Assembly (NCBI RefSeq): GCF_030271515.1
Contig: NZ_JASCXI010000002.1
Location: 682,001-746,000, forward strand
Direction: 5' to 3'
DNA: 64,000 bases
Source: Erythrobacter oryzae
Lineage (GTDB): Bacteria > Pseudomonadota > Alphaproteobacteria > Sphingomonadales > Sphingomonadaceae
The position numbers and the translations under genes are program-made. Each line of letters starts with the position of its first letter. The stretch's first letter is position 1. The notes beneath the pieces were generated by a model. The model was not told the origin of the DNA and did no database searches. It saw only the letters and a program-made list of their open reading frames with translations. Below, in pieces: positions 44,338 to 53,627 of the stretch.

Positions 44338-44994
44338 CTATTTAATCGGACAATCCGGCGAGAGGCGGAAATCCAGATAATTGTCCACCGAGCGCATCAG
44401 GTCGTCGAGTTCGTTCTCGAAGAAGTGGTTGGCGCGCGGGATTTCCTCGTGGTGGATGGTGATGTGCTTCTGGGTGCGCAGCTTGTCGACCAGCTTCTGC
44501 ACCGCGCCCGGCTGCACGACCGTATCGGCCGCGCCCTGCACGAAGATGCCGCTTGCGGGGCAGGGGGCGAGGAAGCTGAAGTCGTACATGTTGGCCGGCG
44601 GCGCGACCGAGATGAAGCCGCGCACTTCGGGGCGGCGCATCAGCAGCTGCATGCCGATGAGCGCGCCGAAGGAGTAGCCCGCGATCCAGGTGCTCTGCGC
44701 CTCGGGGTGGATCGACTGTACCCAGTCGAGCGCGCTTGCCGCGTCGCTAAGCTCGCCGATGCCGCTGTCGAAGGACCCCTGCGAGCGCCCCACGCCGCGG
44801 AAATTGAAGCGCAGCGTCGCAAAGCCGCGGTCGGCGAAGGTCTTGTAGAGCCGCTGGACGATCCGGTCGTTCATCGTCCCCCCGCCTTCGGGGTGCGGAT
44901 GGAGGATCATCGCCACCGGCGCGCGCGGGCGCGGGGGCGGGGAGAAACGGCCTTCGAGACGGCCCTCGGGGCCGGGAAAGATGACGGACGGCAT
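44338..44994 (-). CDS. Alpha/beta-hydrolase
   Basis: 218 residues. The strand-turn MILHPHPEGGGTMNDRI is the oxyanion side. The nucleophile elbow is IAGYSFGALIGMQLL; FVQGAADTVVQPGAVQKLVDKL gives the acid; the His is in IPRANHFFENE. The set resembles small dienelactone-hydrolase/peptidase-like hydrolases. No signal peptide. It is divergent from the cysteine desulfurase genes. Substrate unknown. Confidence 0.8.
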   Translation of the reverse strand: MPSVIFPGPEGRLEGRFSPPPRPRAPVAMILHPHPEGGGTMNDRIVQRLYKTFADRGFATLRFNFRGVGRSQGSFDSGIGELSDAASALDWVQSIHPEAQSTWIAGYSFGALIGMQLLMRRPEVRGFISVAPPANMYDFSFLAPCPASGIFVQGAADTVVQPGAVQKLVDKLRTQKHITIHHEEIPRANHFFENELDDLMRSVDNYLDFRLSPDCPIK

Positions 44995-45036
44995 CGGTGA
45001 ACCCTAGATCTTTGTGCGCCAGCGCCGGGTGGCGCC

Positions 45037-45083
45037 GAAAATTGTGCGGCCTATATAGGGTCACTCGCGAAAACCGCAATTTC
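45037..45083 (+). promoter_or_regulatory. Candidate promoter and inverted repeat before the desulfurase operon
   Basis: TATATA at 45052-45057 is a good -10. No clear -35 is found at 17 bp. An inverted pair GAAAATTGTGCGG (45037-45049) / CCGCAATTTC (45074-45083) flanks it, so it could be an operator for an iron or Fe-S regulator or a leader hairpin. Confidence 0.4.
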
Positions 45084-45100
45084 TTACGGGGACAAGAGCC

Positions 45101-46138
45101 ATTCCGGAACGGGTCTATCTCGACCACGCCGCCACCTCGCCGCTGCGCCCCGAGGCGAAGGCGGCGATGGAGGAGGGGTTTCGCCTGTGGGCGAACCCCT
45201 CCAGCCCCCACGCCGAAGGCCGCCGCGCCCGCGCCGCGCTCGAGGATGCGCGCGAGCGGATCAAGCGCGCGCTGGGGTGGAGCGGGGAGCTGATTTTCAC
45301 GAGCGGCGCGAGCGAGGCCCTTTGGATTGCGCTCAATCGCGCGAAGGCGGAGCGCCGTATCGTCAGCGCGGTCGAGCATGACGCGGTGTTCCGTGCGGCA
45401 CCGGATGCCGAGGTCGTGCCGCTTACCGAAGGCGAGGTCGATCCCGACACGCTGCCCGACTGCACAGGCGCGCTGGTCGCCGTGCAGCAGGTCAATTCCG
45501 AAACCGGAACAGTGCTTCTGCCCTACGCCCGCACGACCCTTGCCGACATCGTCAGGGACAAGGGCGGCACGCTGCTCGTCGATTGCTCGCAGGGTGCGGG
45601 CAAACTTGTGCTGCCACAGGCAGAGATGCTGGTGATCTCGGCGCACAAGTTCGGCGGCCCGATCGGCATTGGCGCGCTGCTGGTGCGCGATTTTGCGCTG
45701 CTTGAGCCAGTTGGCGGCCATGAGCGGGGCTATCGGCAGGGCACCGAGAACCTGCCGGCCGCAATGGGCATGGCTGCTGCCCTCGAAGCGGGCGGCTATG
45801 AATCATGGGGCGTGGATGTCGAGCGGCAGTTCGCCTTCAAGAAGGCGTTGGCCCGCCACGCGCAGATCATCGCCCCCAGCTCCCAGTGCCCGCACATCAT
45901 CGCGCTGACCCACCCCACCATGAGCGCGCAGGCCCTCCTCATCCGCCTCGACGCCATGGGCTTCGCGGTCTCGGCGGGGAGCGCGTGTTCCTCGGGCACG
46001 CTCAAGAAAAGCCGGGTGCTCGATGCGTTCGGGGTGCCCGACGATGTGGCGGCGCGCACGATCCGGGTGAGCCTCGGGTGGTCGACCACGCCCGAGGAAC
46101 TGGAGCGCTTCGCCGAGGTCTGGGCGTCGCTCGCATGA
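45101..46138 (+). CDS. Cysteine desulfurase-family protein with a probable ATT start
   Basis: Transfers sulfur from cysteine; PLP enzyme. 345 residues if started at ATT 45101. The conserved opening VYLDHAATSPLRPEA, PLP lysine in SAHKFGGP, EHDAV and the catalytic cysteine in SAGSACSSG are all present. There is no ATG, GTG or TTG in frame between the upstream stop (TAG 45056-45058) and 45167, where an ATG would remove the conserved first 22 residues. The ATT at 45101 has GGGGACAAGAG upstream. A sequencing error or a weak, regulated start is possible. It overlaps the next desulfurase by ATGA. Confidence 0.8.
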   Translation: MPERVYLDHAATSPLRPEAKAAMEEGFRLWANPSSPHAEGRRARAALEDARERIKRALGWSGELIFTSGASEALWIALNRAKAERRIVSAVEHDAVFRAAPDAEVVPLTEGEVDPDTLPDCTGALVAVQQVNSETGTVLLPYARTTLADIVRDKGGTLLVDCSQGAGKLVLPQAEMLVISAHKFGGPIGIGALLVRDFALLEPVGGHERGYRQGTENLPAAMGMAAALEAGGYESWGVDVERQFAFKKALARHAQIIAPSSQCPHIIALTHPTMSAQALLIRLDAMGFAVSAGSACSSGTLKKSRVLDAFGVPDDVAARTIRVSLGWSTTPEELERFAEVWASLA

Positions 46139-47232
46139 TCTACCTCGACTACCAGGCCACCACGCCCCTCGCCCCCGAAGCGCGCGAGGCGATGCTGCGC
46201 TGGCTTGGCGGGCCGGAGAGCGACACTTTCGGCAACCCCCATTCCCCCCACCGCATGGGCCGCATGGCCGCGGCCGCGGTCGAGACCGCGCGCGAGCGGG
46301 TTGCGGCACTCTTGCCCGAGAGCGGTCGGCTGGTGTTCACCAGCGGCGCGACCGAGGCGATCGACACGGTGATCCTCGGCACAACCGGCGATGTCCTCAC
46401 CTTCGCAACCGAACACGCCGCGGTGCTCGATTGCGCGCGCGCGGTCGAGGCGCAGGGGCGGCGCTTCACCATCCTCCCGGTCACCCCCGACGGCCGCGCC
46501 GACCTCGCCGCGCTCGAGGCCGCGATCACCCCGCACACTGGGCTCGTCGCGGTGATGGCGATCAACAACGAGATCGGCGTCAGGAACCCGCTCGCCCCGG
46601 TGGTCGAGATCGCCCGCCGCTCCGGCGCGCGGGTGCTGGTCGATGCGGTGCAGGCCTATGGCAAGGTGCCGGTCGAGGTCGCGGCGGACTATATCGCTGT
46701 CTCCGCGCACAAGGTCCACGGGCCCAAGGGGATCGGCGCCTTGTGGCTCGGCCCCGATGCCCCCGCGCCCGCGCCGCTGCTGCATGGCGGCGGGCAGGAG
46801 GGCGGCCTCAGGTCAGGCACGCTCTCGCCCGCCCTGTGCGCCGGGTTCGGGGCGGCGGCGCAGGTGGCGCAGGAGGGGCTAGAAGCGCAAATGTTTCACG
46901 TGGAACTTTTGTGGAACATCGCGCGCGAGGCCTTCGCGGGCTGGGAGCTGAACGGCAGCGCGGTGGATCGCTGGCACGGCAATCTCAACATCCGGCGCGA
47001 TGGCCTCGATGTCGCCCGGCTGATGAGCGACTGCCGCAATGTCATGTTCTCCGCAGGGAGCGCCTGCGCCTCCGGATCGGGCCGGCCGAGCCATGTGCTG
47101 CGCGCCATCGGCCTCTCCGACGTCGAGGCAAAGTCCTCTATCCGATTGGGTTTCGGGCGCTATACGACGGCACAAGAGATCGAAACCGCCGCCGCCGCGA
47201 TTCTCGCCGCCGCCAAGGAGCAAGGCCTGTGA
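46135..47232 (+). CDS. Cysteine desulfurase, IscS/NifS class
   Basis: 365 residues. MIYLDYQATTPLAPEA is the conserved start. FATEHAAVLDC gives the PLP-stacking His, SAHKVHGPKGIG carries the PLP lysine, and FSAGSACASGSG contains the catalytic cysteine. It supplies sulfur for Fe-S clusters. The ATG overlaps the first desulfurase stop (ATGA), and its stop overlaps the ferredoxin start (GTGA). All three are translated as a unit. No iscU or suf genes are in the window. Confidence 0.94.
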   Translation: MIYLDYQATTPLAPEAREAMLRWLGGPESDTFGNPHSPHRMGRMAAAAVETARERVAALLPESGRLVFTSGATEAIDTVILGTTGDVLTFATEHAAVLDCARAVEAQGRRFTILPVTPDGRADLAALEAAITPHTGLVAVMAINNEIGVRNPLAPVVEIARRSGARVLVDAVQAYGKVPVEVAADYIAVSAHKVHGPKGIGALWLGPDAPAPAPLLHGGGQEGGLRSGTLSPALCAGFGAAAQVAQEGLEAQMFHVELLWNIAREAFAGWELNGSAVDRWHGNLNIRRDGLDVARLMSDCRNVMFSAGSACASGSGRPSHVLRAIGLSDVEAKSSIRLGFGRYTTAQEIETAAAAILAAAKEQGL

Positions 47233-47564
47233 GCATCACCATCACCTTCCTCGACCAGCGCGGCAAGCCGGTCGCCGCCACCGCTGAGCCGGGCGACAAC
47301 CTGCTGCGCGTCGGCCAGGCGGCGGGGCTCCCGCTCGAGGGCACCTGCGAGGGACAGATGGCGTGTTCGACCTGCCACGTGATCGTCGCCGCCGAATGGT
47401 TCGACCGCCTGCCGCCCGCGACCGAGGAGGAGGAGGACATGCTCGATTTCGCGGCCGGAGCGCGGCGCACCTCGCGCCTTTCCTGCCAGATCGAGCTGAC
47501 CGCGGAGATGGACGGCCTCACCGTCACCATCCCCGCCGCCAGCGCCGACGCGCGGCGGATGTAG
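47229..47564 (+). CDS. [2Fe-2S] ferredoxin, adrenodoxin type
   Basis: 111 residues. The four ligands are Cys in GTCEGQMACSTCHV (C-x5-C-x2-C) and the fourth in RLSCQIEL. This is the Isc-type electron donor for Fe-S assembly. GTG start overlapping the desulfurase stop (GTGA). It ends the operon; the next gene is convergent, 12 bp away. Confidence 0.93.
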   Translation: MSITITFLDQRGKPVAATAEPGDNLLRVGQAAGLPLEGTCEGQMACSTCHVIVAAEWFDRLPPATEEEEDMLDFAAGARRTSRLSCQIELTAEMDGLTVTIPAASADARRM

Positions 47565-47576
47565 CCGCGCCCCGCC

Positions 47577-48113
47577 TCAGGCCTCGGCCTGCTCCATATT
47601 GAGCGCGGCCATCAGCGCCTCGGTGAAGGCGGGGATGTCACCCGGCTTGCGGCTGGTGATAAGGTTGCCGTCGACCACCACCTCCTCGTCGACCACCGCC
47701 GCACCGGCATTGGCGAGGTCGGTGCGGATCGAGGGCCAGCCGGTGACCGAGCGGCCTTCGATGATGTCGGCCTCGGCCAGCAGCCAGGGGGCGTGGCAGA
47801 TCGCCGCGATCGGCAGGCCCGCGGCGTCGAATTCGCGCACCACCTCGATCACCTTGTGCTCCATGCGCAGGACATCGGGGTTCATCTGCCCGCCGGGGAG
47901 CAGCAGCGCGTCGTAATCCCCGGTGACGATGTCCCCGATGGTGAGGTCGACCGCGACGCTGTCGCCCCAGTCCTTCTGGTCCCACCCCTTGATCTCCCCC
48001 GGCTTCAGGCTTGCGACGGTAACCTGCGCGCCGGCTTCTTCGAGCAGGCGCTTGGGCTCGGTCAGTTCGGACTGTTCGTAACCGTCGGTGGCGATGATGA
48101 GGATGCGTTGCAT
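47577..48113 (-). CDS. DJ-1/PfpI-family protein (YhbO/PfpI type)
   Basis: 178 residues. The reactive Cys and His are in AAICHAPWLLAEAD, and ALLLPGGQMNPDVLR is the preceding strand. Members are reported as deglycases or proteases against stress-damaged proteins. It is cytosolic. It is on its own, and it is convergent with the ferredoxin. Confidence 0.88.
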   Translation of the reverse strand: MQRILIIATDGYEQSELTEPKRLLEEAGAQVTVASLKPGEIKGWDQKDWGDSVAVDLTIGDIVTGDYDALLLPGGQMNPDVLRMEHKVIEVVREFDAAGLPIAAICHAPWLLAEADIIEGRSVTGWPSIRTDLANAGAAVVDEEVVVDGNLITSRKPGDIPAFTEALMAALNMEQAEA

Positions 48114-48213
48114 GGGGGTCTCCTGTGGTGGGGTTCCCCGGGACTAGCCCGCCGCGCGCCCCCGTGTTCCGCCCGGCACGGCGGAGCGCAGGGCGCGCGC
48201 GGCGGGACGAGGG

Positions 48214-49146
48214 TCAGGAGGCCTTGGGCGCCTCGGGCACTGGCGCAGGGTTGGCGGCGGCGAAGCGGCGGCGCACCGCGTTCTGCGCCCACCAGCCTGC
48301 GCCCAGCGGCAGCGCCAGCGCGCCCGCGAGGATCAGCAGCGCCGCGATCACGCCGAAGATCGAGCCCAATGATCCGAGCGCGCCCTTGACCGGCCGCAGG
48401 AAATTGCCGCCCGCACCCCCGCCGGTCTCATAGCGCACGGTAACGCGGCTATAGGCGACACGGCCGCTCATTTCCCTGAGCCAGCTCTTCGCCTGATCGA
48501 TCTCCTCGTTGACCTCCGCGAGGCTGCGTTCGGCCTCGACCAGTTCGCTGACCTTGCCCTTGCGGTTGCGCAGCACCTCGGTCAGCCGGTCGCGCAATTC
48601 GGCGCGGGCGCGCACGCGGGCCTCGGTGTCGACGATCTGCTTGGAGAGCTCCTCCGAGGCGATTTCGGCCGAGACCTGCTCTGCCCCGGCATCGAGCGCC
48701 TCGTCCTCGAGCAGCGCGCCAAACGCGCGGGCCTGCCGCGTGGCGACCGCCATTTCGAGCACGCCCTCGACCTCGCCCGCTTCCGCCCCCGTCTTGGTCA
48801 TGCCGATGATCTGGCACGAGGCTGGGCCCTGCTGCTCGCACAGCGAAGCGTGGCGGCGCTGTAGGCCGCCAATGGCGTCCGCCTCGAGCTTCCAGCGATA
48901 GTCATATTCGTAGGCGAGCTGGGGGAGGCTGGTGGGGATCTTCTCGAGTTCGGGCATCGCCTTGCTCGCCGCATCGGAGCGCTGCTGCGGGGCGGGAGGG
49001 GCGGCTTCGCTGGAGCTCATCGCCTCGGCAGCGACGGCGGTCTCGCTGCTGTCGGCATAGCTGGCGTCGGTGTCATCGCGCGGCTTACTGCAGGCGGTGA
49101 GGGTGAGGGCAGTGACGGAAACGGCGCAAATCAGGATCTTACGCAT
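48214..49146 (-). CDS. DUF4349 lipoprotein
   Basis: 310 residues. Lipobox LTAC after an 18-residue signal. Disordered Ala/Ser/Pro part (about 25-65), then a coiled-coil domain (about 80-225) typical of DUF4349, ending in YSRVTVRYETGG. A membrane helix near the C-terminus (VIAALLILAGALALPLGAG) gives a second anchor. Family role unknown; members sit in the cell envelope. Confidence 0.82.
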   Translation of the reverse strand: MRKILICAVSVTALTLTACSKPRDDTDASYADSSETAVAAEAMSSSEAAPPAPQQRSDAASKAMPELEKIPTSLPQLAYEYDYRWKLEADAIGGLQRRHASLCEQQGPASCQIIGMTKTGAEAGEVEGVLEMAVATRQARAFGALLEDEALDAGAEQVSAEIASEELSKQIVDTEARVRARAELRDRLTEVLRNRKGKVSELVEAERSLAEVNEEIDQAKSWLREMSGRVAYSRVTVRYETGGGAGGNFLRPVKGALGSLGSIFGVIAALLILAGALALPLGAGWWAQNAVRRRFAAANPAPVPEAPKAS

Positions 49147-49203
49147 GGGTTCTCTCCTCGGTGAAGCTGGCCGGCGGGGTGCGACTCAGCACCTCTGCCT
49201 CAG

Positions 49204-49270
49204 TTTCGCCGCAATCATGCCTTATTTTCGCCATAATCCAACCGCAATTTTGCCACATTCTTGCCGCGAT
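49204..49270. repeat. Four degenerate short repeats upstream of parC
   Basis: Four elements of about 12 bp start at 49204 (TTTCGCCGCAAT), 49225 (TTTTCGCCATAAT), 49248 (TTTTGCCACATT) and 49260 (CTTGCCGCGAT). They lie in the spacer before parC. A TGTGGAAAC, one base from a DnaA-type box, is at 49297-49305. Iteron-like or operator arrays look like this, but the match is loose. Confidence 0.35.
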
Positions 49271-49344
49271 CTCCGCGGCCATGAAATTTGCAACCCTGTG
49301 GAAACCCCTCTCCCTCGGGCGCGCGGCGGTTGTTATGGGGGAGC

Positions 49345-51654
49345 ATGGCCGCGCCCCCCACCACCGACACCCCCGACGACGGCTTCGACGCGATCGTCGA
49401 TGCGCCCTTCGATGCCGCCCTGTCCGAGCGCTATCTGGTCTATGCGCTCTCGACGATCACCGCGCGCTCGCTGCCCGACCTGCGGGACGGGCTGAAGCCG
49501 GTCCACCGCCGCCTGTTGTGGGCGATGCGCCAGCTGAAGCTCAATCCGAGCGATGCCTTCAAGAAATCCGCCCGCGTGGTGGGGGACGTGATCGGCAAGT
49601 ATCACCCGCATGGCGATGCCAGCGTCTATGACGCGATGGTGCGCCTCGCGCAGGACTTCTCGCTGCGTTACCCGCTGGTCGAGGGGCAGGGGAATTTCGG
49701 CAATGTCGATGGGGATAACGCCGCCGCCTACCGCTACACCGAAGCCCGCCTGACCCGCACCGCATTGGAGCTGATGGCGGGGCTGGATGAGGGCACGGTC
49801 GATTTCCTCCCGACCTACAACGGCGAGGAGATCGAGCCAGAGATCTTCCCCGGCCTGTTCCCCAACCTCCTCGCCAACGGCGCGAGCGGGATCGCGGTCG
49901 GGATGGCGACCTCCATCCCCAGCCACAATGTCGCCGAGATCATCGACGCGACGCTCGAACTGATCGACAATCCCTCGGTCACGCACGAACGCCTGATGGA
50001 GCTGTTCAAAGGCCCCGATTTCGCCACCGGCGGCCAGGTGATCGACAGCGCGGCCGCGATCAGCGAGGCCTACCGCACCGGCCGCGGCGCCTTCCGCCTG
50101 CGCGGCCGCTTCCTTGCGCCCGAGGCCAAGGACGAGGCCGACATCGCGCAGGGGATCGAGCGCCTCGGCGGGGGCCAGTGGCAGCTGGTCATCTCGGAAA
50201 TCCCCTATCAGGTGCCCAAGTCCAAGCTGATCGAGCAGATCGCTCAGGCGATTGCCGATCGCAAGCTCCCGATCCTCGAGGACGTGCGCGACGAGAGCGA
50301 CACCGCGATCCGTATCGTGCTCGTCCCCAAGAGCCGCAATGTCGATCCCGAGCTGCTCAAGGAGAGCCTGTTCAAGCTCACCGATCTGGAGACCCGCTTC
50401 GGTCTCAACTTGAACGTCCTCGACGCGCGGCCCGGGTTCGGGCGAACGCCGATGGTGATGGGGCTGAAGGAGCTGCTTGAAAGCTGGACCTTCGCCCAGA
50501 TCGACATCCTGCAGCGCCGCGCGAAGCACCGGCTCGAGAAGATCGCCGACCGGCTCGAGCTGGTGCGCGGCTACATCATCGCCTTCCTCAATCTCGACCG
50601 GGTGATCGAAATCATCCGCACCGAGGACGAGCCCAAGCCGGTAATGATGGCCGAGTTCGAGCTCACCGACCGGCAGGCCGAGGCGATCCTCAACATGCGG
50701 TTGCGCTCCCTGCGCAAGCTCGAAGAGATGCAGCTGCGCAAGGAGCAGGACGAGCTGCTGGCCGAGGAGGCTGAGCTCACTGCGCTGCTCGAAAGTCCGG
50801 CGAAGCAGCGCACGCGGCTGAAGCGCGATCTGCGCAATCTGCGCAAGGCCTATGCCGAGGATACGCCGCTTGGGCGTCGCCGCACGCTGATCGCGGAAGC
50901 TGCCGCGACGGTCGAATTCAGCATGGACGCCATGATCGAGAAGGCGCCAGTGACGGTGATCCTCAGCCAAAAGGGCTGGATCCGCGCGGCGAGCGGGCAT
51001 GTGCCGCTCGATCAGGAGTTCAAATACAAGGAGGGCGACGGCCTCGCCTTCATCCTCCACGCCCAGACGACCGACAAGCTGCTCCTCGCCGCCTCCGACG
51101 GGCGGTTCTTCACGCTGGGCTGCGACAAGCTCCCCGGCGCGCGCGGGTTCGGCGAGCCGGTGCGCACCATGATCGACCTCGAGAGCGAGGCCAATGTCAG
51201 CGCGCTGATGGTCCACCGCGCGGGCGGCCGCCTGCTGCTCGCCTCGAGCCACGGCAAGGGCTTCGTCGCCGAGATGAACGAGCTGCTCGCCGAGACCCGC
51301 AAGGGCCGGCAGGTGGTGAACCTGAAGGACGGGGCGAAGCTGTCAGTGATCCGCCCGATCGGCGAGGGCCACGACCATGTCGCGGTGGTCGGCGACAACC
51401 GCAAGCTGGTGGTGTTCCATCTCGACGAACTGCCGGTGATGGCGCGCGGGCAGGGGGTGCAGCTGCAACGCTACCGCGACGGGGGGATGGCCGATGCGAC
51501 GACCTTCGTGCTGGCCGATGGCCTCAGCTGGCAGATGGGCGGCTCGGGCGAGCGCACCCGCACCGAGACCGAGATCCGCATGTGGAAGGTCGCGCGGGGC
51601 GCGGCCGGACGGATGCCGCCGCAGGGCTTCCCCAAGAACAACCGCTTCTCGTGA
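49345..51654 (+). CDS. parC: DNA topoisomerase IV subunit A
   Basis: Separates linked daughter chromosomes with ParE. 769 residues. The catalytic tyrosine is Tyr131 in [11 protein letters not shown]. The drug-sensitive helix is [14 protein letters not shown] (87-93 region), where the position of E. coli Ser80 is Ala92; such Ala occurs naturally in other Alphaproteobacteria. The C-terminal beta-pinwheel is shortened. The start is ATG 49345 with a GGGGGAG purine tract just before it; an upstream in-frame start would add 19 unconserved residues. Convergent with the secreted protein ending at 51700. Confidence 0.95.
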   Translation: MAAPPTTDTPDDGFDAIVDAPFDAALSERYLVYALSTITARSLPDLRDGLKPVHRRLLWAMRQLKLNPSDAFKKSARVVGDVIGKYHPHGDASVYDAMVRLAQDFSLRYPLVEGQGNFGNVDGDNAAAYRYTEARLTRTALELMAGLDEGTVDFLPTYNGEEIEPEIFPGLFPNLLANGASGIAVGMATSIPSHNVAEIIDATLELIDNPSVTHERLMELFKGPDFATGGQVIDSAAAISEAYRTGRGAFRLRGRFLAPEAKDEADIAQGIERLGGGQWQLVISEIPYQVPKSKLIEQIAQAIADRKLPILEDVRDESDTAIRIVLVPKSRNVDPELLKESLFKLTDLETRFGLNLNVLDARPGFGRTPMVMGLKELLESWTFAQIDILQRRAKHRLEKIADRLELVRGYIIAFLNLDRVIEIIRTEDEPKPVMMAEFELTDRQAEAILNMRLRSLRKLEEMQLRKEQDELLAEEAELTALLESPAKQRTRLKRDLRNLRKAYAEDTPLGRRRTLIAEAAATVEFSMDAMIEKAPVTVILSQKGWIRAASGHVPLDQEFKYKEGDGLAFILHAQTTDKLLLAASDGRFFTLGCDKLPGARGFGEPVRTMIDLESEANVSALMVHRAGGRLLLASSHGKGFVAEMNELLAETRKGRQVVNLKDGAKLSVIRPIGEGHDHVAVVGDNRKLVVFHLDELPVMARGQGVQLQRYRDGGMADATTFVLADGLSWQMGGSGERTRTETEIRMWKVARGAAGRMPPQGFPKNNRFS

Positions 51655-51699
51655 AGCGATGCGGCCGGGCAGCATAGGCCGCCCGGCCGCGCTTACGGC

Positions 51700-52227
51700 T
51701 TATTTGCCGCCCGAGGGCCTCGCGGAACCCGCCTTGGCGGCCGCCGCGGCGATCTGGTCCTTGCTGAACAGCACCATCAGCTGGCCTTGCGCGTTCACCG
51801 CGAAGTGCTCCTTCTTCAACGGGAAGGTGCCTTCCGGGGCGAGCAGTTCGACGCTGTCGGCGGCAAGGTCGACCTTGCCGAGCTTGCCCGCATCGCGTCC
51901 GCCGGCCGAGATCACCGCCGCGCCCTGAACCAGCGCGGCGTCGCGCTTGGCATTGGCCTCGGCGATGCGCTCGTCCATCATGGTGTCGACCTGGTCCTTG
52001 GTCGCGCCCACGGTCTTGCCCTTCTCGCCATCGGCGATCATGTTCACCGGCACCGGGGCCTTGTGCTTGCCGGTGTCGATCACGACCACCTGATCATTGA
52101 CCTCGGCGACGGTGCCGACTTCATTGCCGTCGGAGCCGTAGATCGTGGCGCCGACCTCCTGCGCGAAAGCGGCGGCGGGGGTGACGGCGAGGGCGCCCGC
52201 AAGCAGCGCCAGCTTGAGATTCTTCAT
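51700..52227 (-). CDS. Secreted protein with PRC-barrel-like start
   Basis: 175 residues. A signal peptide LKLALLAGALAVTPAAAFA is followed by QEVGATIYGSDGNEVGTVAEVND, reminiscent of a PRC-barrel strand pair, an Asp/Lys-rich middle and SGGK at the end. No catalytic motif. The start is set at 52227, since a longer frame upstream has no conserved features. It is common in sphingomonads as a hypothetical protein, from memory. Confidence 0.7.
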   Translation of the reverse strand: MKNLKLALLAGALAVTPAAAFAQEVGATIYGSDGNEVGTVAEVNDQVVVIDTGKHKAPVPVNMIADGEKGKTVGATKDQVDTMMDERIAEANAKRDAALVQGAAVISAGGRDAGKLGKVDLAADSVELLAPEGTFPLKKEHFAVNAQGQLMVLFSKDQIAAAAAKAGSARPSGGK

Positions 52228-52442
52228 CGTTCTGCTCCCTACATCATCGGCCGGGGGTGGACCTGCCAGGGGATGGCAGGACCGGCCATGGGGTGTGCGG
52301 GCCATTGCGCCTGTCGGGCGCTTCGGGGGGTGACCCGCAGGAACAAAACTAGCCCCCGTTTCATGAACGGCGCCATTCATCTTGGGCCCTTGCGAGCTGC
52401 GCTCGTCGCGCTTTTGGTGCGGGTTTCGGCGGGCCGTGCCGG
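52228..52442. other. Spacer with two inverted repeats
   Basis: No gene. It holds an inverted pair CCTGCC (52263-52268) / GGCAGG (52275-52280) and an imperfect 18-bp palindrome ATGAACGGCGCCATTCAT (52363-52380, one mismatched pair). Confidence 0.5.
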
Positions 52443-53627
52443 TCAGGGGGCGGCGCGCGCGAGCTCTTCGGCGAGGATTTCGTCGATGCGGGCGGGTTCG
52501 GGGAAGCCCTCGGCGAGCCAGCGCGCTTCGACTTGCTGGAGGATTCGCGCCACCGCAGGCCCCGCCGTCACCCCGCGCGCGACGATTGCGCCGCCCTTGA
52601 GCGGGAAGGCGGGGACGCTCCAGCCCTCCAGCACCCGCGCATCGCCGCCGCTCAGCAGCAGCCGGTCGATGGCGAGGGGCGGGGTGAGGCGATAGGCGAG
52701 CGCCTTGGGGTTCGCGCTGTCCTCGGGCTTGCGCTCGGCGGCGGCAACAAGGCGGGTGCGCTGCGCCTTGGAGAGCCGGAGGCGCGCGGCGACGGTCTCG
52801 GCGGTCTCGGGGCTGGGGGGGAGCAGCGCCGCCAGCCGCCGGACGGGATCGGGGGCGATGCCCTGCGCGCTTTCGGCTTCGATCAATCGGCGAAGCCCCG
52901 CGATCTGCGGCGGGCAGGCCTCGGGCAGGATCACCGGCAGCACGCCGCGCGCGCGCATCCTCGCCACCGTGGCATGGGGATCGGGCAGGCCGAGCAGGGC
53001 GAGCAGCTCGCTCGCAATTCGCTCGCGGCTGAGGCCCTTCAGGGTATGGGCGAGTTCGGCGCAAGCATCCTCGGCCTCGTCGTCGAGATCCGCGCCGAAG
53101 CGGGTCTGGAAGCGGTAGTAGCGCAGGATGCGCAGGTGGTCCTCGGCGATCCGCTGGCGCGCGTCGCCGATGAAGCGCACGCGGCGCGCTTCGAGATCGG
53201 CGAGCCCGCCGAACCAGTCGGCGATCTCCAAAGTCTCGGGGTGGGCATAGAGCGCGTTGATGGTGAAATCGCGCCGCGCGGCGTCCTCGGGCCAGTCGGA
53301 GGCGAAGGCGATGGTCGCGCGGCGGCCGTCGGTGGCGACATCGCGGCGCAAGGTGGTGACCTCGACGGGCCCGTCCTTGAGGATCGCGGTGACGGTGCCG
53401 TGGTCGATCCCGGTCGGCACGGTGCGGATGCTGGCACGGCCGCAGGCGGCGATCACCTCGGCGGGCATGAGCTTCGTCGCGCAGTCCACATCCGCGACCG
53501 CCACCCCCAGCAAGCCGTCGCGCACCGCCCCGCCGACCCAGCGGATGTTGTCTGCGCCGAGCGCGCGCGACAGGGCCACAAGCCCTTCGCGCTTCGTCCA
53601 GCCCGCCTCGCCGAGATCACGCAGCAT
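52443..53627 (-). CDS. cca: CCA tRNA nucleotidyltransferase
   Basis: Adds or repairs the 3' CCA end of tRNAs. 394 residues. The class II head has RWVGGAVRDGLLG and VADVDCATKLMP with the two metal Asp; TDGRRATIAF and RRDFTINALYAHP (the template-like region) follow. The tail is a helical domain. It starts inside the Nudix gene's end, overlapping by 11 bp on the same strand. Confidence 0.92.
   Translation of the reverse strand: MLRDLGEAGWTKREGLVALSRALGADNIRWVGGAVRDGLLGVAVADVDCATKLMPAEVIAACGRASIRTVPTGIDHGTVTAILKDGPVEVTTLRRDVATDGRRATIAFASDWPEDAARRDFTINALYAHPETLEIADWFGGLADLEARRVRFIGDARQRIAEDHLRILRYYRFQTRFGADLDDEAEDACAELAHTLKGLSRERIASELLALLGLPDPHATVARMRARGVLPVILPEACPPQIAGLRRLIEAESAQGIAPDPVRRLAALLPPSPETAETVAARLRLSKAQRTRLVAAAERKPEDSANPKALAYRLTPPLAIDRLLLSGGDARVLEGWSVPAFPLKGGAIVARGVTAGPAVARILQQVEARWLAEGFPEPARIDEILAEELARAAP

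Noticed and set aside
52341..52361. GGAAC...GTT as an EcfG general-stress promoter
   Set aside because: The spacing between GGAAC and GTT is about 13 bp, too short for that promoter class.
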